Origin: Corticium candelabrum
Lineage: Eukaryota > Porifera > Homoscleromorpha > Homosclerophorida > Plakinidae
DNA length: 64,000 bases
Assembly (NCBI RefSeq): GCF_963422355.1
Contig: NC_085093.1
Span: 3,227,503 to 3,291,502, forward strand
Direction: 5' to 3'
A model generated the notes under the pieces. The model did no database searches. It had not been told where the DNA came from and saw nothing but the letters and a program-made list of their open reading frames with translations. A program made the position numbers and the translations under genes. Position 1 is the first letter of the stretch. Each line of letters opens with the position of its first letter. Shown piece after piece: positions 53,988 to 64,000 of this stretch.

Positions 53988-56900
53988 ATGAATTGCAGGC
54001 TATGTTTGAAGTTGCGTAGTTTAGTCTCTCGCGAGGTCTCATCACGAATACGCACTGGAAGTCCATATGTTGTTTTGCCTCATCACTGGAGTAGACCCTA
54101 CTCTGTTGCAAGTGGAAACGATGTCCTACAGCCACCAAGTTCAACTGGAAGTGCCAAAGTCTATTCTGCTAAAATAAAGCAACTCGTAGACGACATCTCA
54201 AAATTAACTGTTCTGGAGATATCAGATCTGAACGACTTACTGAAGGTATCTGTATTATTCCTTAATTAAAGCTACAATTAATTGGTAATTAATGAAAAAT
54301 AATTAGGTCATATTGGTTTTAAGCTGCTAAGATAATGTACAAGATTACTGCAATAATTGAGTGGAAATAATGACAAACTTAGATAACTAGCCATAGTTAC
54401 ACGAATGCTATTTTATTGATGTCAGTGTGTTTTACAACCTGAACCCTCAAGGCTGGTTCACAATGTTGACGCTGACGCTCAACTGAGCGTCAACATCAAA
54501 GACACTGCCTTGATGCAGGCGGCTTCCTTTGATGTTGACGCTGACGCTGGAATAGGATTCATTTCTATTCCAGCACAGTGTCACCGTCAATGTCAGCATC
54601 AGTGTCAATATTGTGAACCAGGCTTAACTATTAAGGGTAACTGCAACACAAAAATCATAAATTCTTGTATGATGGAAATCGATAGTTCTAGTTGCATACA
54701 TGACAGGAAAAATAGTTTTAGATTTTTAAGTTAAGTCTTTGCTGAGATATAGCAAGTCAAAGTTGCTTCGGGTTCTTCAAGTTCCGGTAATGGGCGTGGT
54801 GTAGTGTACACATCACAGAGGGGAGACGTGTGTGCGTCTGTATAGACAGTGGCCTGTAAAAATGACTACATCTTCATATCGAAGGCAATGCTGCTAGGGT
54901 AGAGGTGATGGCAGCAACAGTTATTCTTCTGAAGAGCCCTCTGGAGGTTTTTACATGATGATAACGTTTCGTCATTGCATGAATCGCAGGATGAAGGAGA
55001 TCTGGTGGGGCCATTAAAGTGACTAAAACCATACTGTCTCTGAAGCTCTGAGATCACCTGCTGCCTTGGAAGCGGACGAGGAAGAGGACAGGCTATCCGA
55101 TAGCCTGTCACCATCACAAGTAGAAGTAGGAGTAGCAAATGTAATCGATGCACATCTGAGTAAGTAAAAAACCATCACAGGTGCAGCTGCGGTCGTTGTG
55201 AGATGATGGAAACGGTCACATGTGTACTTGTGTGGAGAGCGTGTGCTGTCAAAACGTATTTGAGGTGGTCTCAAATAATGACGCGATAATAATGTCGAAT
55301 ACTAGCGACAATAGTGGCACAGTGTACTGGTGAGTTTGTGTAAAACTCTAGCTAGATAGTGCTGTGAGAAAGAGAACAAAATGAGTTGAAGTTTGTACGT
55401 TGAATTCACGTTGACACAAGGGTTGACTTCACTGTACAGCATATTGTAATGCATATGACTGCATTCACTACACATGACGATCAAGCTTGCACCTACTAGT
55501 AGACATCAAGAGTCTGACCTCTCCTAGCCATTTGCAATAGTTTTAGTTCTGCACGAGAGTCTTCCTTATCCTCCTTTTTCCCGCTTCTCAAATGCGGCTC
55601 TCCTTTTCTTTTGTGAAGGTTCCAGAGTGCTGCGATCTTGAAGTGTGGAGGCAGGTAGATGGAAAATGGTGGCCTCAATTTTGCTCTTCTATAACCCAGA
55701 CCAAGCTATTGATTAGACCTGGCTGTACGTATCTTGAAGCAATCAGGCTAAAAGTGGCTACTACAGACTCTTGTCCACTCAGTAGGACGCGTCATACTCA
55801 ATAGTAGTCGCCCGGATGACACAAACGTCTCTGCAATTGTCCTCCTTATTTGCGATTCCCACTCTTTTCTTAGCATGGGGATCTTTGGAAATTGAAACAC
55901 GCTTGCATATGACTTGCGTGAATTGGTGCATCCTGCAGCCACGCAACACCGAACCATTCTTTCACCACAGATTCCTTTGTTGACAGTACACACTAGCGTG
56001 GAGTCTTCCCTCTGACGTGTCCATTACATCACGTCCTTTACCGGAACTTGAAGAACTGGAAGCAACTTTGACCTGCTTTTTCTCAGTGGAGACTTAACTT
56101 AAAATCTAAAACTATTTTCCTGTCATGTATGCAACTAGAACTATGAATTTCCAACATGAAAGAATTTTTTATTTTTGCGTTGCAGTTACCCTTTAAGGTT
56201 GCGTTTGATTGTGCTCTTTCAGCCTTTTCCGGAAGAGTCTGGAAGAGCACACCCCCTCTTCCAACTTCTTCCAGCACAGACTGGAAGAGGGGCGTGCTCT
56301 TCCAACCAGCAGCAGAGTTGGTAGAGGTGGCTCTTCCGACCATAGCGGCAGAGCTGTAGAAGTTGGAAGAGGGGCATGCACATGGAGCCTCTTCTGAAAG
56401 AGGCTGGAAGAGCCCAATTGAATGCGCCCTAAGACTCATATGCAGTAAGAAGATGGCACTAACATATATAATTTAATATATTGTATTTTGTCTGCTTTGC
56501 TATGGCCATAGGCGGATAGAGGAGAGGGGTCCTAGTGGTGAGGACCCCTTCTCTTCAATAACATGCCCACCTCAGCCGAAATCTTTTTTTATTGTGTTAT
56601 TAAAGTGAACGTATTATGTATTTGATGGAAGGGTAATTTGTTTAATTCTAAACTTATATGCCTGTAATTATCTAATGAATATAATAGGAAATTAACCCTA
56701 TTACAGATTGAAGTGAGTTTGCTGGTTTCTTTAGGTCATTTAGAGATTTAGCTGCTATGGAGTGTGGCTAATGATACAACTGTACTGGACCCCTCTTTCG
56801 AAAATTCTGTATCCGCACCTGATGACTATTAACAAAGCCCAAGGGTAGACCTTAGCTGTGGCAGGGCTAGATCTACATAAGCCATCCTTTAGCCATGGAC

Positions 56901-57717
56901 AGCACTTTATGTTGCCATTGCTAGACTTGCTTCCTAACAGGGACTTACTTTTTTTGGCAAAAGAACGAGAAACATAGCTTACCAGGAAGTGCTGTCAACA
57001 AGATGATCTCATCTTTAGATTCCCTACAGGCATTCATGGCCAACATCACTTATGATGCAAAGGCAGTAGATACTTTCTGCTATAATTCGTTCATAAAAAG
57101 TATTCTCGGTAACAAAACAATTTGCCTAATTCCAGAAACTTACTACCGTAACCATTAGTAATCTCATTTGGCCGGGCAGAGAACGGGTTACTCAGCTAGT
57201 ATAATATAATATATTGTATTTTATCATCATATTTAATTGTGAGTGACATTGGTGTGAATTTATGATGGTATCTGTAAATACAGACAACATTGAACATTAC
57301 TGAAGTTGCAGCTCCAGTTGCTTCTGCGTCCACATCAGCAGCTGCAGTACCTGTAGTAATGATACCTAGCCGTCATGGTGTTACCTTCTTACATTTTGGT
57401 TAATCTGAAGGAAAGTACAGAAGACAGTCCAGTAGAACAACAGACTGAATTCACGATCCAGCTGACCGGCTTTGCTGACGGCACAAAAGCAAAAGTAATC
57501 AAGGAGATAAAGTCAATCATGGAAGGCATGAACTTAGTCCAGGTGATAGCAGTTGTTTGTTGCGGATGTACTCTATTTCAATGAATTACATTATGCCCAG
57601 GCCAAAAAGTTTGTTGAGGACACACCGCAGATTGTAAAGAAAGACATCTCAAAAGAAGAGGCAGAGGGAATAAAGAAATCTTTAGAAACTGCAGGAGCGA
57701 CTGTACAAATTGAGTAG
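53988..57717 (+). CDS. MRPL12: Mitochondrial ribosomal protein L12 (bL12m)
   Basis: A stalk protein of the mitochondrial large subunit that binds translation factors. Exons: 53988-54245, 57284-57355, 57411-57542, 57601-57717. The Met at 53988 opens an Arg-rich mitochondrial presequence (MNCRLCLKLRSLVSREVSSR). The dimerisation domain follows (IKQLVDDISKLTVLEISDLN), then an Ala-rich hinge (APVASASTSAAAVPV) and the C-terminal factor-binding domain (KAKVIKEIKSIMEGMNLVQ; AKKFVEDTPQIVKKDISKEE; LETAGATVQIE). The hinge intron is only 55 bp (GTAATG...AAG) and restores a frame that looks shifted without it. Intron 1 is 3 kb and filled with transposable elements. It converges on the first EEP gene. Confidence 0.95.
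54450..54624. mobile_element. 175-bp MITE, AGGCTGGTTCACAAT termini
   Basis: The same terminal sequence as the element at 20664, with the right end CCAGGCT followed by TAA. The left flank is TCA, so the target duplication is imperfect. Inside, GTTGACGCTGACGCT is repeated in both orientations around a short centre. It lies in MRPL12 intron 1. Confidence 0.82.
54634..56192. mobile_element. THAP-bearing DNA transposon, about 1.56 kb
   Basis: The terminal inverted repeats are about 170 bp long. They begin AGGGTAACTGCAACACAAAA (left) and AGGGTAACTGCAACGCAAAA (reverse right) and share ATAGTTCTAGTTGCATACAT and GTTCTTCAAGTTCCGGTAA, among others. TTA flanks both ends (54631-54633, 56193-56195), or TTAA if the ends are set one base differently. 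On the minus strand it encodes a THAP zinc finger (see 55748-55970). THAP domains with TTAA duplication are known from Kolobok transposons; a 3-bp duplication would instead suggest Harbinger. No catalytic core is visible, so the copy is probably non-autonomous. Confidence 0.8.
55748..55970 (-). CDS. THAP-type zinc finger fragment of a transposon
   Basis: From a Met near 55954 the frame reads MVRCCVAAGCTNSRKSYAS, then VFQFPKIPMLRKEW and, about 60 residues in, RVCSSHF. This is the C2CH pattern of a THAP domain (CxxxC ... CxxH with the FPK and W positions). Further minus-strand frames (about 54866-55680) contain basic and Ser-rich stretches but no recognised transposase core. It lies inside the element 54634-56192. 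It could be a captured or domesticated DNA-binding domain, or a remnant of the transposase N-terminus. Confidence 0.7.
56197..56429. mobile_element. 233-bp MITE with GGGCGCATTC-type terminus
   Basis: The right end reads GGGCGCATTCAATTGGGCTC on the reverse strand and the left GGTTGCGTTTGATTGTGCTC. TAA flanks both sides (56194-56196, 56430-56432). The interior repeats GGAAGAG words in both orientations (GGAAGAGCAC/GTGCTCTTCC), making a strong hairpin. It directly abuts the THAP element, the two duplications overlapping. Confidence 0.82.
56790..57199 (+). mobile_element. Decayed Helitron, 3' part
   Basis: From 56822 the plus strand reads MTINKAQG, a stop, then TLAVAGLDLHKPSFSHGQ, the C-terminal motifs of a Pif1-like Helitron helicase, before the frame fails. 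The segment ends at GGCCGGGCAGAGAACGGG, TTACTCAGCTAG and then T, a Helitron-style 3' terminus (CTAG inserted before T). The 5' boundary was not found. It lies in MRPL12 intron 1. Confidence 0.72.
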
Positions 57718-58160
57718 ACTAGGTCTGTCTGTCTCAACTCACTATACATAATAAAAGCAATACCACAGACTAACTTGAAAAAAGCTTGTAAACCTGGATG
57801 TTATACTCATAGTGAGTCCTGGGTGTGTCAGGTTAGTTAACGTAGGCAATCAAAAACTATTTAAATTTTGGTCAGGTTAGCATGTGACTTATGTCAAGTC
57901 TCCCAACTATTATACTTTAAAATAATATGTAGTCGGATGTAGTCCATGAATGCAATCATTCTTCAGACAAAACTCTATGCATGCAACTGTTTTTCATGAT
58001 TACAATTCATTGCAGTACAGTGACTGACAAGACACAACACCTATACTAGAAGTTCAGCAATAGTCTATTAGCACAGTGCAAGTGTATGGCATGTACACTA
58101 TCTTATTTACCAATCAGCAACAACAAACACATCAGCAGCAAGCACACGTCTATGTGCTTC
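57718..58160. other. Convergent intergenic gap
   Basis: Between the MRPL12 stop and the stop of the first EEP gene. It includes an AATAAA-like signal (ATAATAAAAGC, about 57747) 30 bp after the MRPL12 stop. No gene seen. Confidence 0.6.
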
Positions 58161-59764
58161 TTAGATCAGCCCGTGAAGAACGATTCCAGTTACAGCAATC
58201 AGCAGACTTGATGACAAAATCCTGCCACTGCTTGTCCCTTCATACACGTAGTGATATGACAGCTGGACACCATAATGATCTGAGATTGGAAGAGCCTCGC
58301 CAGAAGTGTTTACAGCCAATTTGTTGTCCCAAATTCGCTAAAACAGTACTCAGTAGATCAAAATATCTCAATTTCAAATGAATGACTGTATTACCTTCAC
58401 GTTGGTCACATTACTTCCTTTGGCAACATAAATGTGATCTACCGCTCGATCTGCCTTCATGCTGCCAGCTGCACCTCCTAATGGATTGTTTGCACAAAGA
58501 GTACACGTACCAACTTTGGTTATGTAGGGTGACTCATAGCCCGCGTCAATGATCAACTGGTAGTTAACTGTATGTTCGCCCACCAGTATGTTAGATTTTG
58601 GACCATGATTGAAATCACCGAGTAGAACAGGTGGAAAACCTTCTCGATCTGCAGGATATGCCTTTAATACCTGCTGTGTTTCGTTTGTCTGAAGTTCTTC
58701 AAAAGATGTAAACGGTGGTGGACCAACTAGAAGAAGTGTCATGATTACAACAAACAAGCTACTGTCACCACTATAGAACCTACAATAGCTTGGAAATGCT
58801 CCCTCTGTTGTCAGATGTGTGCACATGACAGGTCCAAGGCCATCAATCTGCAAATCACAAACCAAGAAAAAAAACAAGCAATAACTAGCATTTTACTTTT
58901 GTCATCATTTTGTGCATATTAGCATAAGCACAAAGTAAGAAATCAAAATCAATTCAAACTGTTCTTACCATCCGCAAACATATCTTAACTACTTAAAGAC
59001 AGTAGGTTAATGTGGGAAATAGTAAGCAAATGAATTTGATAATTTCTATAAGCAAGATAACCAATTAAGTAAGTGACTGACTTCCGCAGAAATGTAGCCT
59101 CGAGTGAGTGGCACAACATCATTTGGATGATATGTAGCAGCAACTTTCTTTTTAAGAGGATATTTGCTCAGCAGCAGTAAGCCATGGGTTGTTGCGTAGT
59201 TGTCAGTTGGCAAATATATGCACTGACGTTGAATTGCTGTTGTAACATCTATAAAAGAACCAATTTTCCAGCTAGAGATACTTTACATATACCGTATTAC
59301 ATATATCCTTACCATTACTTGTTCCAACATCTGCTTGCAGCATGCAATTGACGCAGTACTGGCCAAGTGATTGCATGTAAAGTTTGCATGATACAAATGC
59401 ACACGAAACACCTGCTGCTATGCCTTGAGAAAAAGCAGTGAGGCACGATTTGTTCAAACATTGTGTATATGCTCTGAGAAAGTCAAGAACATCACATGGA
59501 GCTGTGTTTGAAATAGGCACTTTCTGTCCACGCATTCCCATGCTATTGAAACTGTGGTAGTAGGGAAACCGGCTTCTGGAAGTATTAGCTATATCAAGAA
59601 TGTCTTGTTGCCGCCAGATTTCTTGTAAGCATACCACATCAGCTGATGAATCAGCCAACTGCAAGTAAAAAGTTGACAATTGGAACACATCAATGTCACC
59701 TTATTTCTATGGTTATACATAAAATGTACACAGTATTTTAGTATCTGGTATCTAGTATAATAGT

Positions 59765-59815
<51 letters not shown>

Positions 59816-61037
59816 ACGTGCGTTTGTGTACTGCGGGTATGCCCCACCCTCCAATTCATGTGCTAGTATGTACAACTCTTCAAGCTATACTGTGTTGCTC
59901 ACCTACTTACTAAACACTAGTAGACAGACAACAGACAACAGACAACTACCTACACCAGACAACACTCAAATTGGACATTCTCAAAACATGGATAACACTA
60001 TACCAGAAGGTTCAACAGTCTGGTGAATCAGCACAGTAAGAATTAATGTGTACCACTCAGCTTTAATTCTGTCTTCTGTTAAAATTAAAGGCTTAGAATT
60101 AATACAATTAACACAAAATGCATGCTCCCATTGCAGAATACACTTAATTAATTAATGAACATGCACAAAACGAACTTACATAATTGCCTAATAGAATTAT
60201 GATAGCATGATAATGTATACTCTTAGCCACTTAGCCTTCTTTTCTCATATGCATAAATCCTATACTGCTTTCCTGTTTCCAGGAAGTTTGAAACCCGGAT
60301 AAACGGAAATCCAAGCTCTGGCGGTTTGCAACGGTATAAAGTTCACTTTTCTGAGACCTAGGGTAAGCAAGATATAGCAGATTTACCAGGTGAAAAGTGA
60401 ACGTGAACAGAGAGTAGAGAATCGATCACGTGCATAACTGCATTCTTCCTTAAGCTTCCCGCGCTCCCGACGTTACCTAACTCTTCACGCTCCATCTGAA
60501 GACCAGCGTTCGAATTCTTCATTTGTATTTAATACGAATCCGAATCCGGCACACCTCTAGCGTTACCCATGCCCACGTGTGAACCAGCCCTCAACGTGCA
60601 CTAGTCGAAATAGACAAGCTTGCCCTTCGGCTACCTTTTGCTGGAATTGCACATACGACGTACGTCGCCTCAGTAGAACTTACAGCGTGAATCAGTGTAG
60701 AACGCGCACGTGTAGACTAGCTCTAGGCTCTACTAGTCTGGAAAGTCTAGCTATAGCTACAAAGCAATCAATCCTTCATGTCTATGCGCGCAACAGACCG
60801 CAAATCAATCGTTTCTACGAACTATTCTAGCCTAGGCAAGACTCGTTGTGTAACGTGCGCGTTACGTACCGCTGTCTGCAGAGCTTCTTTTCTTGCACTA
60901 TACTGTCGAATAACATTGCTTGGCAACAGTGCAGTGTTAAAGGTAGCGAGCTTGAACACGGCACCCGCGGCCGCTTCTGTAGCGACTGCAGGAAAAGCCA
61001 CGAATATAAGAGAAAGCCAACATATAGTAGTATGCAT
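58161..61037 (-). CDS. Secreted EEP-domain phosphodiesterase/nuclease, intact copy
   Basis: Exons: 60870-61037, 59313-59658, 59082-59248, 58784-58847, 58395-58726, 58161-58337. A signal peptide (MHTTICWLSLIFVAFPAVAT) precedes the exonuclease-endonuclease-phosphatase fold: KLATFNTALLP, VVCLQEIW (metal Glu), LLGDFNHGP (Asp/Asn), AVDHIYV and PISDHYGVQ (catalytic Asp-His). All four motifs are intact. Exon 2 carries an extra Cys-rich insert (CDVLDFLRAYTQCLNKSC ... YCVNCM), and another pair, CTLC, lies before the DHIYV motif. A C-terminal hydrophobic stretch (LLIAVTGIVLHGLI) suggests a GPI or membrane anchor. The family includes DNase I and sphingomyelinases, so the substrate cannot be told. A paralogue lies directly upstream at 61517-63895. 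Confidence 0.85.
59765..59813. repeat. (TG)n microsatellite
   Basis: About 48 bp of TG in intron 1 of the first EEP gene. Confidence 0.95.
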
Positions 61038-61516
61038 ACTTCAGCTAATCACGGTCAACCACGCCTACAGACAAAGCGGCTATCACGGCAACAAAATCAA
61101 TGAGCTGGGGCGTTTCTTCGGTAGATCGATTACGTATCTTATAATTATAGAAACTAAAATTCAAGATTACAGTATTGTGTAATTAGACTGATAATATAGT
61201 ACGTATACAATAACTCATGTAATAGTTAATTATTAATTAATTAACTAGCGCTAAAATGAGAAAGCCAACGTCATGAAATGTGGTGTGTGTGTGTTTTGGT
61301 AGCTTTAGTTAACTTAACTTACTTGTACTTAACTTAAGTATGGAAATGACACAAACGTGACAAATATTCAACAATACTAAAATTTTAATAACTAATCTAA
61401 AATGACCATACACGCACGCATATGTAGCAGCATAGCGCAGGTAAAGCAGTGCACACATTATGTGTTCCAAGTGCATACCCCCTGCACTCACTAGATACTA
61501 GCAATACCTTGTCAGA
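61038..61516. other. Spacer between the tandem EEP genes
   Basis: AT-rich sequence that must contain the promoter of the downstream EEP gene and the 3' UTR of the upstream one. No other gene seen. Confidence 0.6.
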
Positions 61517-63895
61517 CTACATGTGCAGTCCAAAATCCATGAAAAATATAATGCTGATAAGTGACAAAGCCATAAAGACAGAATAGGGTAGATAGAGCGC
61601 GACTGCACCAGATGGTGATTGTTCTGTAACCTCGATTGTGATCTCGATCCCATAGTGATCTGACAAAGGTACGGTTGTATCGACTACATTGACAATTGAT
61701 GAATTCCAGATCCTCTGCAACCAAACACACACACAATTTACACAGCAAAGCCACTAATGGTACAGTGTTGCTATACCCTGGCCTCTAGCACATTCATCAC
61801 AATGGTTTGTGGCACATAGATGTGATCAACAATAAAGCCGTAAGGGTTTGTGTCGAAGGTAGAGCTGGTTGCATTTCCTGAATTGATACGCTGGTAAAGT
61901 GATGGATCACTGAAATTTAAAGCATTTGTGCGAGTTAGGTAATACAAAATATTGAAATCAACAACATTGTTTTGGGTAAGTTCAGCTTTCAAAGAACTGA
62001 CATCAGTTGAGTTGTTTAAGTCAACATTTGAAAATACACTTGTAATCACTCGTCGTGCTGGCTCTGCCAAAGGATTTCCAAAACAGACAGTGCACTCTCC
62101 AGTTGCTCTTGTTTTATTGGCATAAGGAGAGATGTAACATTCATGAATCATCATTTTGTGTTGTCTTGAAAATGTTCCAATAATAGAACGATCAATTGTT
62201 GGTCCATGAGCAAAGCCTCCCAGCAATAGTGTTTGATTACTATCCAAAAAAGGAAACGTCTTCAGCAACTTATCCACCTGACTGGCCTGCTCTTGTTCAT
62301 AACTGCTGAACAAAGAAGGTCCAACTGCATGCACACAAAGATCGATTGAGTATATAGTCAGTTGTAGTAAGATATAATACAACATGTATGTATACCATAT
62401 GCTCCTGGAATGTAACCAGTCAACTGTGTGCATACCACCTTGCCAATAGTTTGAACCTTGTAATAGAATTGAAACGCTAGCATCAGGCATTGGTGTTGCG
62501 ATTGACTACCATGTACAGCTCAACGTACTTCTGCTCCAATGTAACCACAAGTTAGGAAAGTCAACTGACCATTGCTGAAATTACCCTGGAACTTGTTTAG
62601 CAACGGGAGTTTACTAAGAAGTAACAAGCCATGAGTTGATGGATAATAAGAAACACTAGCAACGTTAACAGTTGTACATTCTAAAATACCAGGGAGTCCT
62701 GCAAGTCACCAGCACCAAGATAAACAAAAAACCACACAGAAATTACGTGAGACAATGCATTGCCTATTGATGACTTTGCAAAAATGCAGTTGATACATTC
62801 CTGTGAAAGGTTAAGTACAAAGTTTTTACACTGAACAAAAGAACAGATGACGCTATCCAGCAATGGAACATTTGCTGGTCAGCTGCTTTTGCTGATGCAA
62901 CCTTGAAGTACAAGAACCTTCCCAAAATCACAAGGAGAAACTGTTCTCTTTAGAATATTAAATCCTTGAACATCAGTGAACACAGGCAGCTTGTGGAAGT
63001 ATTTAAAGTTAGAAGCAGAGTCAATAGCTGCTTTAATATCTTCCTTGAGCCACAATCCTTGAAGGCAAAGAATGTAAGCAGTTGACTTTCTTACCTACAG
63101 AAGTATAAAAGGTATATAGTCATATCAATTATGTTGACTACTACCAATAACGCTGCTACCAATTCTTGATTCCAAAGAACCATATAATATCTGTTCAAGA
63201 ATTAACTTAATTAAAGTACTAGATTATAATGAAGTTTGGAAAAGTGATATAATATAGCTGATGTGATGGACTGAGTTGTCACTTCGACAAATCTCATACA
63301 TGGCTTTAATTGTCTGTGCTGATCAAAATAGCCCAATACGTGATCATGATCTAATAACTGCATAGTTTTCTTTTCTCTTATGCAGTATAAGAAGCTATAT
63401 TGGCAGCTTTTTCTAGTTGTTGAGGTACAAATGTCTGCATGCATTATTTGCGCTGTATATACTTCATAGTCATTGCTACTGATGATGTGATCAGACAACT
63501 TTTGCAAAAGGGATGGGCGAAAACTCTAAAAAAACTGTACTACCTGCAAAAAAAGATATATATATAGGCAATTAGTAAGGCAAATATGACCTAAAGACTA
63601 CATAATTAATTTAATCAGAATAGACTCAAAATGCCACCGAACTTGCTACAGCGTCTTCTGTCCACACTAAACTGTATGCTGCAACTTTATGCGGAGAGTA
63701 GACATCAACAAACAGCAATTTACAACGTCACCATGCCTCTTGGAGGAACGCATCTCGACGTTCAGAGTATCCCAAAACATCTGTGTTGGGCACCAGGTCT
63801 ACGTTGAACGTTGCCAATGTATAAGACGAAGCACCGTCACCCTCCACACTTCCCAGAGCCAGCAGACACACGATCAGCGGCCCAAAACCAAACAT
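61517..63895 (-). CDS. EEP-domain paralogue lacking catalytic residues (pseudoenzyme or pseudogene)
   Basis: A tandem copy of the 58161-61037 gene. Exons: 63732-63895 (signal peptide MFGFGPLIVCLLALGSVEG, then TLATFNVDLVP), about 62760-63094, about 62560-62690, 62396-62456, 61777-62324, 61517-61714. Homologous blocks align one for one, including THGLLLLSKLP, CINC and the C-terminal PLSDHYGIEI plus hydrophobic tail. The metal Glu motif VCLQEIW here reads LCLQGLW, and GDFNHG reads LGGFAHG, so three key metal or catalytic residues are lost, while DHIYV and SDHYG stay. The large exon has a roughly 55-residue insertion before DHIYV. Exon 2 has an in-frame TGA near 62880, after GCISKSS. Either it is a decaying gene or the stop is an unrecognised splice or sequence error. 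Confidence 0.72.
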
Positions 63896-64000
63896 GATGC
63901 CGCTTATATAGAAACACATGCACAATTAGTGGATCACGCGAGTAACAAATATGTTTGTTGGTATACTACAACATTTAGCTATTATTCCTCTAGTAGTATC
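63896..64000. other. 5' flank of the second EEP gene
   Basis: A TATATA-type box (about 63903, TTATATAG) lies roughly 8 bp upstream of the inferred start codon, probably too close to be its TATA element unless the first exon starts elsewhere. Nothing else was recognised before the window ends. Confidence 0.4.

Noticed and set aside
57355-57411. Frameshift in MRPL12
   Set aside because: A 55-bp GT-AG intron restores the frame exactly, so no break is needed.
63211-63507. 98-codon frame between the first two exons of the second EEP gene
   Set aside because: It has no counterpart in the tandem paralogue, and its composition looks non-coding.

Overview
The window reads as nuclear DNA of an early-branching animal, most probably a sponge. 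The basis is intron-rich genes with GT–AG introns, AT-rich intergenic DNA, many long (CA)n/(TG)n tracts, and animal-type orthologues (NPLOC4, U2AF2, CLCN7, TMEM94, DTD2, ANKRD40, MRPL12) packed between small inverted-repeat transposons. The exact taxon cannot be fixed from the sequence alone. No RNA gene and no bacterial-type operon was seen.

Layout: TMEM94-like (minus, runs off the left edge, to 5140); HAGH glyoxalase II (plus, 5428-6781); U2AF2 splicing factor (minus, 7005-15644); ANKRD40 (plus, 16192-18405); an uncharacterised single-exon gene (plus, 19144-19935); a GDNF-receptor-like GPI-anchored protein (minus, 22118-23104); a probable paralogue of the uncharacterised gene (plus, 24249-24728); dephospho-CoA kinase DCAKD (plus, 25902-26579), overlapping tail-to-tail with a secreted clan GH-A glycoside hydrolase (minus, 26565-27968); NPLOC4 (minus, 29231-35775), head-to-head with DTD2 (plus, 35863-37254); a LicD-family protein (minus, 37777-39220); a repeat-rich block with a decayed Ty3/Gypsy element (about 41.1-45.3 kb); the lysosomal-type chloride/proton antiporter CLCN7 (minus, 46007-53553), head-to-head with mitochondrial ribosomal protein MRPL12 (plus, 53988-57717); and two tandem secreted endonuclease/exonuclease/phosphatase (EEP) genes (minus, 58161-61037 and 61517-63895), the second of which has lost catalytic residues.

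Most genes are unrelated housekeeping functions. Their common feature is arrangement: four head-to-head pairs share short 5' spacers (87-547 bp between start codons), and several pairs converge closely. Introns are the main landing sites for transposons. The U2AF2, NPLOC4, LicD and CLCN7 introns hold inverted-repeat elements with clear target-site duplications, and MRPL12 intron 1 holds three back-to-back elements, one with a THAP domain, plus the 3' end of a decayed Helitron.

The points most worth a second look are the EEP pair with one probable pseudoenzyme, the PKLW-motif paralogue pair, NPLOC4 lacking the second cysteine cluster of its zinc-finger domain, GC-AG introns (one splitting the glyoxalase II metal-binding motif), the THAP-bearing element with long terminal inverted repeats, and a 9-bp-TSD foldback element.
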